Positions 51,701 through 54,711 of a stretch of DNA of 54,711 nt are shown here, piece after piece. Below the pieces are notes generated by a model. That model was not told the DNA's origin, ran no database searches, and worked only from the letters and a program-made list of their open reading frames with translations. The stretch covers positions 332,501 to 387,211 of the forward strand of contig CAJNDS010001358.1 of assembly GCA_905221605.1 (NCBI GenBank). Reading direction: 5' to 3'. Made by a program: the position numbers and the translations under genes. The stretch comes from Symbiodinium natans (lineage: Eukaryota; Sar; Dinophyceae; Suessiales; Symbiodiniaceae). Position 1 is the first letter of the stretch, and each line of letters starts with the position of its first letter.

Positions 51701-54408
51701 CCGAAACACAGCAAATACAATGCATACTACTGACAGCGATGGGTCCACAACCCTTGGTAAGGTCGCACGAAATCTCGGGGTCAGGCGATGGGATTCTACA
51801 CCGCATGTCGCGTAACGTGACGCGACAATTTCAAAGCACGTGATTCTTAAAACACGGAACGCGACGCATCTGGAGCTCAAGTCCCCGAACCGAGGTCGGA
51901 TGAACTTCACAGCGTCCTCATGACATGTCACCAGAACGGAACTTCTTGAAGCAACACTGAACAACTCCTCCGCCTAGAAATATGGCGAAACGCAGTCTCT
52001 ACAACAAAAAAGCTGCTGCAGGTGGCAATGCAAGGTTCAGGCCTGCAAACTCAGGCAGTGGAATAGGGTCTGGGGGAGCCGCATTCAGGACAAAAAACCG
52101 AACTACAGTTTTCTTGGTCATGGCCCTACGGCGCACGTTTTCCTAACTAGCATCTGTTCTACCAGAGCTGGGCAAGCGCAGCAGTCGTCCAAGCTTCCGC
52201 GACCAATGAAAAATGAAATAAGAGACCCTTCCGCGGAGCTTCCGCGAAAAAAGGCGGATCATGGGTCGTGTGTACATCTCGGGTCCGACCCTCTACGACT
52301 GACCCTCTCCATGAACAATCGCCGAGATTATGGCTTCGGCCCATGCAAAGCTGACAAGTACAACACAATCCCGCAGACTTCTTTCTCAGCGGACCCTCAG
52401 ACCATGAAGATCAAGCCCTAAACCCTAAACCGCCTATACCCTAAACCCTAAACCCTAAACCCGAATCCCTAAACCCCCTGGGGTAGTTTCCTCCATTCGG
52501 ATCCTTCTTTGGATTCCCATCCTTGCCCCCCGGGCCCTGATTAGAGAACTGCCCGCATGTAGGTTGCAGCAACATCAGCTGCAGGGTTCAAGGGTAAGGG
52601 TTTGGGGAAGAGACCCACATGTGGGAGAACGGCCGGCAACTTGCTTATTAGGGTTTTGGGTTCAGGGTGGTCTGGGTACAGGATGGATGGTCTGGGTACA
52701 GGGAGGTCTTGCACGTCTCGAACCCTAAACCCTAAATTGAGGGTTCGGGCTTGGGGGTTGGGACTCTCGAGTGTGCAGGGTGTAGAAGTCACATCAATTT
52801 CGGGCTTCGGGTGCTCCGGGAACCCTCAACACCCGCCCCAAAATCGCTGCCAAGACCCCGCTACGAAGCCTTAAACCCTGAAACCCTATGCCCACAACCG
52901 CACAGCCTCTTCAATACCGCACCCCTAAACCCTGCTCCCTCAATCCTAAACCCCTAAACCCCCTAAACCCCTCAACCCTAAATCCTGAACCCTAAATCGC
53001 GGCGAAGACCCTGAACCATGAACTCTGAACCCCCAAATCCCAAAAGCAAACCCTGACCCTGAACCAAAAACTAAACGCGATTCCCCCCCAAAAAAACTAA
53101 AGAATGCAAGCGGTGCCCTGTTCTTTAATGGGATGTGCTGGGGGTCCAAGGTAAAAACCGTAAGCCCTCAAACCCCGCAAACCCGAGAACTCCTGAAAAA
53201 AAAAACCTAAACCCTAAACCCTAAACCCTATACCCTAAACCCTAAACCCCTTAACCCCTTAACCCCTAAACCCCTAAACCCCAAACCCTGAATTCCTGAA
53301 CAACAACCCTAAAGCCGAAAAGAACTAAACCCTGAACCCTAAGCCCTAACCCGCCATAACCCCTGATAACACAAGGCCCTAAGCCTAAACTCCAAAGCCC
53401 TAGACCCCAAAGCCCCAAAACCCCAAAGAAACCCCAAAACCCGAACCCATAAACCCCAAAAATCTAAACCCGAAACTCACCCCACAACCCGAAACCCTAA
53501 ACCCCCGATCCCAAAAACCCCCAAACCCTAATCCCCACTACCCCAAACCCTGGACCCAAAACTCAAAACCCCAACCCCAACTCTCAAAACCTTAGTCCCC
53601 AAACCCCTAAACCCTAAACCCTAAACCCCAAACCCCTCACCCCTAGACCCTAAACCCTAAACCCTAAACCCTAAACCCTAATCAAGCCGGGAGGGACCAG
53701 GCCCAACTCCAGGACTTGATCCGGCTTCAGCACTTTGAGCTTGTTATTGCCTCAAAGGTGACCGGGGGGGGGGATTGGGGTTTGGGGTTTGGGGTTTATG
53801 GTTTGGGGCTTGGGGCTTGGGGTTTAGGGTTTAGGGTTTAGGGTTTAGGGTTTAGGGTTTTAAGTAGGGCTTTGGGTGTGGGGCTCTGAACCCTCCGGTT
53901 AGGGTTTAGGGTTTAGGGTTTAAGGTCTAGGGCTTATGGCTTAGGGTTTAGGGTTGCGAAACCCTAAACCCTGAACCCCCGAACCCGATATCTCTCAACC
54001 GCTCCCTGAATCCCAAACTTTCGCCTCGGAAAAGGCGCTTGGCTACTTCCCAGTCTGGATACAAGCTATTCAGCAGCAAAGCAGGAAGAGAGTACCCCTC
54101 AAACCAACATCCAAACTCTAGACCCTTTCTTCCAGCTGTGCATGCTGAGAAAGCCCAACCCTTGACCCAAAGTTGCCCGTTCCTTGAATTGAAAGCAAGC
54201 ACGAACTCCTAACACGCCCAAAAGCACCAAACCCCGTAAACCTACCCGAAACCCCATAGAGTAATCGTTAAATCCTACACCCCAAACCCTGAACCCTGAA
54301 TCGTGAAGCCCCCTCAACCCTAAACCCTACACCCTAAACGAAGACCCTGAGAACCCTTTTCGGACAAAGGCCCGCACCCAGCTCAAGACCTTCGAGGGCC
54401 ACGCGCGC
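36683..54408 (-). CDS. U2AF2: Splicing factor U2AF large subunit (U2AF65), 3' part, 14 exons
   Basis: Span feature; the gene runs off the right edge. Exons join in frame as 54408-54378, 53750-53716, 52548-52475, 51168-51134, 50812-50787, 49693-49641, 48388-48322, 47673-47587, 42571-42515, 41085-41040, 39771-39740, 38868-38825, 37933-37913 and 36752-36683 (678 nt). U2AF65 binds the 3' splice-site pyrimidine tract and recruits U2 snRNP in the nucleus (family knowledge). Seen: RRM2 end (VALEGLELGNNKLKV); UHM strand 1 (VLYLKNIVTAEDL); acidic helix A (EICADIRLEAEKFG); strand 3 (GYAFIEFANIE); helix B and the UHM R-x-F signature (HGRRFG); final strand (ANNVEAEFFSEDKYY). The loop between strands 2 and 3 is enlarged by about 60 Gly/Pro/Ala-rich residues. 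Homology continues across exon junctions without indels, the main proof of the model. A UHM also occurs in RBM39 and PUF60, but the tandem with RRM2 and the spacing favour U2AF65. Confidence 0.9.
37263..37385. repeat. GAAGTAGGG nonamer array
   Basis: Tandem 9-mers GAAGTAGGG, GAAGTCGGG and GACGTAGGG in blocks, next to GGGCTTTA/TTCAGGGC octamers at 37420-37515. Confidence 0.93.
37730..37872. repeat. CCCTAAG then CCCTAAA array
   Basis: Five CCCTAAG units followed by about 14 CCCTAAA units, on the donor side of U2AF2 exon 37913-37933. Confidence 0.97.
37913..37933 (-). CDS. U2AF2: U2AF2 micro-exon, 21 nt
   Basis: Acceptor AATCCCAG, coding for ANNVEAE with split codons at both ends (phase 2 in, phase 2 out), donor GTCGGG. 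It joins GRRFG to FFSEDKYY without gap or insertion relative to the UHM fold, so this very small exon is supported by homology on both sides. Confidence 0.85.
38597..38695. mobile_element. MITE-like element, family B, 99 bp
   Basis: Starts TTGGGATGCTCGCCC, contains CAACAGTCCTTGATGGGGA and ends ATAAGGGGGAACATCCCAA; the ends are inverted repeats. Sits between CCCTAAA arrays in the U2AF2 intron 38825/37933. Confidence 0.8.
38825..38868 (-). CDS. U2AF2: U2AF2 exon: UHM helix B and R-x-F motif, 44 nt
   Basis: Acceptor GACTGGCAG, coding for GASKAKKALHGRRF plus a split Gly codon, GC donor (GG|GCCTCG). RRF is the R-x-F signature that grips the tryptophan of UHM-ligand motifs (family knowledge). Flanks CCCTAAA left, TTTAGGG right. 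Confidence 0.88.
39100..39530. other. GC-rich unique intron interior with both-strand ORFs
   Basis: Inside U2AF2 intron 39740/38868, bounded by TTTAGGG left and CCCTAAA right (interior polarity). Minus frames of 117 and 87 codons and a plus frame of 115 codons overlap. The 87-codon frame contains a helical VHISEAQVVRGLQAPHLP, but nothing is recognisable and no gene is called. Confidence 0.4.
39740..39771 (-). CDS. U2AF2: U2AF2 exon: UHM strand 3, 32 nt
   Basis: Acceptor GTCGCCAAG; the first two bases complete a Gly codon with the previous exon, then YAFIEFANIE, the RNP1-position strand of the RRM fold; donor GTGGAG. Flanks CCCTAAA left, TTTAGGG right. Confidence 0.9.
39786..39990. repeat. 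TTTAGGG array, about 25 units, decaying to the right
   Basis: Canonical units to about 39890, then TTAGGGG and degenerate units. Acceptor side of exon 39740-39771. Confidence 0.96.
40020..41010. other. Mostly unique intron sequence
   Basis: Unique DNA with short CCCTAAA stretches (40681-40757). Small ORFs on both strands are unremarkable. The part at 40598-40680 resembles 20597-20680 (TTCTCAAAATCATGGTCCC compared with TTCTCGAAGTTAGGGTCCC), suggesting another dispersed repeat. No gene called. Confidence 0.45.
41040..41085 (-). CDS. U2AF2: U2AF2 exon: end of UHM loop insert, 46 nt
   Basis: Acceptor CATCCTTCCAG, coding for GGGASGPVDPTTPGF plus the first base of Gly, donor GTGGGG. The D-P-T-T-P-G-F-G segment is in the position of the conserved T-P-G-x-G before strand 3 of U2AF65 UHMs. 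Phase 0 to 1. Confidence 0.88.
42515..42571 (-). CDS. U2AF2: U2AF2 exon: glycine-rich loop insert, 57 nt
   Basis: Acceptor AAGCCCCAG, coding for PSAQPGGVGGGGGVPPSTK, donor GTCAAGG. Phase 0 to 0, so it could be skipped without a frameshift. Low-complexity, so it is placed by phase and position rather than homology. Flanks CCCTAAA left, TTTAGGG right. Confidence 0.7.
42836..42926. repeat. CCCTAAA array, about 13 units
   Basis: Near-perfect C-strand array inside U2AF2 intron 47587/42571. Confidence 0.97.
43030..43235. repeat. TTTAGGG array, about 29 units
   Basis: Near-perfect G-strand array with one slip near 43138, inside the same 5-kb intron. Confidence 0.97.
43240..43740. other. Unique intron sequence, no gene recognised
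   Basis: About 500 bases with overlapping minus frames (43337-43543, 43344-43589) lacking recognisable features. Confidence 0.45.
43990..44155. repeat. TTTAGGG to TTTGGGG to GGGGTTTA graded array
   Basis: Three homogeneous dialects follow one another: TTTAGGG (about 6 units), TTTGGGG (about 10 units) and the octamer GGGGTTTA (about 6 units). Confidence 0.95.
44253..44489 (-). CDS. Unassigned minus-strand ORF, 78 codons
   Basis: The first half is alanine-rich and helix-like (PETKLAAERAAAVLYALDAT); the second half is translated from TATAAGGGG-type repeats. It lies in U2AF2 intron 47587/42571. An exon here would break the proven phase of the flanking exons unless its length were a multiple of three. 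Confidence 0.25.
   Translation of the reverse strand: MGFEGSRSLNAAARPETKLAAERAAAVLYALDATKEALTRWPLNMCPYIPLFIIHPLHTSYMPHICPLYTPYAPLTCP
44800..44945. repeat. CTCTAAAC octamer array
   Basis: About 17 units of the octamer AACCTCTA with blocks of TCCAAACC and TCTGAACC variants. Confidence 0.95.
45768..46017 (+). CDS. Terminal-exon-like coding block, 82 codons, product unknown
   Basis: Acceptor GGAACTTGCAG at 45767, then one base and an open frame starting TGDVLRSFLADDFRSGDP and containing LRKPLWCRRELSDLVHTED, ending VVSS and TGA at 46015-46017. Composition and codon use look genuinely coding; mixed charged and hydrophobic, ending in a hydrophobic RFFFVVSS. It lies antisense inside U2AF2 intron 47587/42571 with no identified upstream exon. 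Could be the 3' end of a nested gene or a captured fragment. Confidence 0.55.
46236..46390. repeat. TTAGGGC heptamer array
   Basis: About 20 units of TTAGGGC with an internal block of CTCAGGG/CCTAGGG variants. Confidence 0.95.
46801..46890. repeat. TTTAGGG array, about 12 units
   Basis: Near-perfect G-strand heptamer array. Confidence 0.97.
47203..47299. mobile_element. MITE-like element, family B, 97 bp
   Basis: Starts TTGGGATGTTCCCCCTTA, then GACTAACAGTCCTTAATGGG; right end decayed (TAGTATAGGGGGGGAG). Internal sequence is partly inverted (CTAACAGTCC near the left, GAACTGTTAG near the right). Confidence 0.75.
47551..47577. repeat. CTAGGGCC palindromic repeat at an array end
   Basis: Three copies of CTAGGGCC end the CCCTAAA array next to U2AF2 exon 47587-47673. 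The unit is self-complementary and looks like an amplified head-to-head heptamer junction. Confidence 0.85.
47587..47673 (-). CDS. U2AF2: U2AF2 exon: start of UHM loop insert, 87 nt
   Basis: Acceptor CCGCCTTCAG, coding for VPRGGGSGGGGPGTLNNALP and then APAGGPTSG, GC donor (GGG|GCTCCA). VPR follows SIE of the previous exon as the I/V-P-R after strand 2 in U2AF65 homologues; the rest is a glycine/alanine/proline insert. An alternative GT donor eight bases on would shift the frame. Confidence 0.82.
47690..47880. repeat. TTTAGGG/TTTGAGG/TTTGGGG mixed array
   Basis: G-strand array of interleaved variants, acceptor side of exon 47587-47673. Confidence 0.94.
48322..48388 (-). CDS. U2AF2: U2AF2 exon: UHM helix A and strand 2, 67 nt
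   Basis: Acceptor AATATCGGCAG; one base completes Gly, then YTEICADIRLEAEKFGAVVS and IE; GC donor (GAG|GCTTGG). The E/D residues of helix A are those that contact the basic part of UHM ligands (family knowledge). Flanks CCCTAAA left, TTTAGGG right. Confidence 0.92.
48650..48762. mobile_element. MITE-like element, family B, 113 bp
   Basis: Starts TTGGGATCCCCCC, contains ACTAACAATCCTTCATAGGG and ends ATATGGGGGAACATCCCAA. Inverted ends recognisable. Lies in U2AF2 intron 49641/48388. Confidence 0.8.
49005..49100. repeat. TTTAGGG array, about 12 units
   Basis: Near-perfect array in U2AF2 intron 49641/48388. Confidence 0.97.
49100..49640. other. Heptamer-poor intron sequence next to U2AF2 exon 49641-49693
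   Basis: Unique DNA without arrays on the donor side of this exon, so the inverted-array architecture is incomplete here. No gene seen. Confidence 0.5.
49641..49693 (-). CDS. U2AF2: U2AF2 exon: UHM strand 1, 53 nt
   Basis: Strong acceptor TTTTTTGTCGCCTAG, coding for VLYLKNIVTAEDLADEQ plus two bases, donor GTGCGTGC. The V-L-x-L-x-N-x-V-x-x-E-D-L pattern is diagnostic for the start of the U2AF65 UHM. Confidence 0.92.
50787..50812 (-). CDS. U2AF2: U2AF2 micro-exon before the UHM, 26 nt
   Basis: Acceptor CATACCTGCAG, coding for the end of Gly and then PLDGRKAI, donor GTGACAGG. It joins the next exon as GRKAIVLYLKN, in frame. Too short for homology alone. Confidence 0.65.
51134..51168 (-). CDS. 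U2AF2: U2AF2 micro-exon in the RRM2-UHM linker, 35 nt
   Basis: Acceptor GCAATGTCAG, coding for MGPASNCLPLP with split codons at both ends, donor GTGAACAG. Phase 2 in, phase 1 out, both matching neighbours. The introns on its 3' side and acceptor side lack heptamer arrays. Confidence 0.6.
51982..52146 (+). CDS. Small ORF, 54 codons, product unknown
   Basis: ATG followed by AKRSLYNKKAAAGGNARFRP and a Gly/Ser-rich then hydrophobic end, stop TAA at 52144-52146. Lies antisense inside U2AF2 intron 52475/51168. A GT donor after KKAAA would make it a first exon instead. Basic N-terminus; no family recognised. Confidence 0.35.
   Translation: MAKRSLYNKKAAAGGNARFRPANSGSGIGSGGAAFRTKNRTTVFLVMALRRTFS
52206..52421 (+). 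CDS. Small ORF, 71 codons, product unknown
   Basis: ATG-initiated frame whose second half is protein-like (DYGFGPCKADKYNTIPQTSF) and which ends in repeat-derived IKP-stop. Same strand and intron as 51982-52146; the two might be parts of one small nested gene. A hairpin-forming CTTCCGCG duplication is at its start. Confidence 0.4.
   Translation: MKNEIRDPSAELPRKKADHGSCVHLGSDPLRLTLSMNNRRDYGFGPCKADKYNTIPQTSFSADPQTMKIKP
52475..52548 (-). CDS. U2AF2: U2AF2 exon: hydrophilic RRM2-UHM linker, 74 nt
   Basis: Acceptor ATGCGGGCAG, coding for FSNQGPGGKDGNPKKDPNGG and NYPR, donor GTTTAGGG made by the first repeat unit. An internal in-frame acceptor (AATCAG) would start at GPGGK. Phase 0 in, phase 2 out. 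Confidence 0.75.
53716..53750 (-). CDS. U2AF2: U2AF2 exon: RRM2 last strand, 35 nt
   Basis: Acceptor CACCTTTGAG, coding for the end of Gly and then NNKLKVLKPDQ, donor GTCCTGG. Joined to the previous exon it gives ELGNNKLKV, the position of the L-G-D-K-x-L-x-V strand of RRM2. Flanks CCCTAAA left, TTTGGGG/TTTAGGG right. Confidence 0.82.
54378..54408 (-). CDS. U2AF2: U2AF2 exon: RRM2 second helix, 31 nt, most upstream in window
   Basis: Acceptor TGTTGCCAG, coding for ARVALEGLEL plus one base, donor GTGCGGG. A-x-x-A-L-x-G-x-x-L-G is the helix-turn of RRM2. The preceding intron starts within the window and runs off the edge, so RRM1 and the N-terminal region lie outside. Confidence 0.8.
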
Positions 54409-54445
54409 CTGGCAACACAGGGCTTGGGGCGTTGGGTCCCTTTTT

Positions 54446-54711
54446 TGGATTTAGGGTTTAGGGTTTAGGGTTTAGGGCTTAGGGGTTAGGGTTTAGGGTT
54501 TAGGGTTTAGGGTTTAGGGTTTAGGGTTTAGGGTTTAGGGTTTAGGGTTTAGGGTTTAGGGTTTAGGGTTTAGGGTTTAGGGTTTAGGGTTTAGGGTTTA
54601 GGGTTTAGGGTTTAGGGTTTATGGTTTATGGTTTAGGGTTTAGGGTTTAGGGTTTAGGGTTTAGGGTTTAGGGTTTAGGGTTTAGGGTTTAGGGTTTAGG
54701 GTTTAGGGTTT
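54446..54711. repeat. TTTAGGG array running off the window, at least 37 units
   Basis: Near-perfect heptamers with two TTTATGG units near 54625. It lies in the U2AF2 intron upstream of exon 54378-54408, so it is interstitial, not a chromosome end. Confidence 0.97.

Noticed and set aside
54350-54430. WD40 exon on the plus strand (LKTFEGHARL)
   Set aside because: The plus reading resembles a WD repeat, but the minus reading joins in phase to the next exon and completes the RRM2 helix and strand.
54446-54711. Chromosome end (true telomere)
   Set aside because: The array runs off the window, but the exon at 54378-54408 opens in frame at RRM2, so the gene must continue beyond it. Similar arrays lie all through the window.
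1-54711. Concatenated telomere-capped minichromosomes
   Set aside because: CCCTAAA-island-TTTAGGG looks like a capped molecule, and this was my first idea. The islands from 54.4 to 36.7 kb join in frame into one U2AF65, which separate molecules would not do.
1-54711. CRISPR array
   Set aside because: The regular short repeats are telomere-type heptamers without spacers of constant length.

Overview
The window looks like nuclear DNA of a eukaryote, most probably a dinoflagellate (inference). Reasons: exon after exon ends at AG|G acceptors and GT or GC donors, exons are tiny (21 to 123 nt), an octotricopeptide (OPR/RAP-type) repeat gene is present, and plant/alveolate-type TTTAGGG heptamers fill most of the sequence. 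There is an assembly gap at 29612-29711. I see no bacterial operon, rRNA, tRNA or CRISPR. Almost no complete protein is encoded in one open frame; most long ORFs are translations of repeats.

The main result comes from reading the short unique islands between the heptamer arrays as exons. On the minus strand from 54408 down to 36683, fourteen islands join in a continuous frame (678 nt, 225 codons plus stop) with matching phases at every junction. They give the end of RRM2, a linker and the complete C-terminal U2AF-homology motif (UHM, RRM3) of the splicing factor U2AF65 (U2AF2). The gene continues off the right edge. A second minus-strand set, from 36348 down to 9791, joins about 21 islands with compatible phases (one junction unresolved at 15575/14835). 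Its product is unrecognised, with a coiled-coil part and a WD40-like strand-rich part. Further probable minus exons lie between 8.5 kb and 0.3 kb.

The introns share one architecture. In the sense direction an intron usually begins with TTTAGGG arrays and ends with CCCTAAA arrays, so on the plus strand each exon sits as CCCTAAA-exon-TTTAGGG. The two ends of an intron are therefore reverse complements and could pair in the pre-mRNA. In many exons the heptamer itself supplies the donor (exon|GTTTAGGG). At the last U2AF2 exon the downstream array has the opposite polarity and supplies the stop codon.

Nested in the introns are small terminal-inverted-repeat elements (four families seen), a 49-bp satellite with an inverted half (32.7-33.6 kb), microsatellites, poly-C tracts, local variant arrays of the heptamer, and plus-strand coding pieces: the OPR gene at 29.5-30.4 kb, a terminal-like exon at 45.8-46.0 kb and small ORFs at 52.0-52.4 kb. 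For most unassigned islands both strands are open, so strand calls outside the two chains are tentative.
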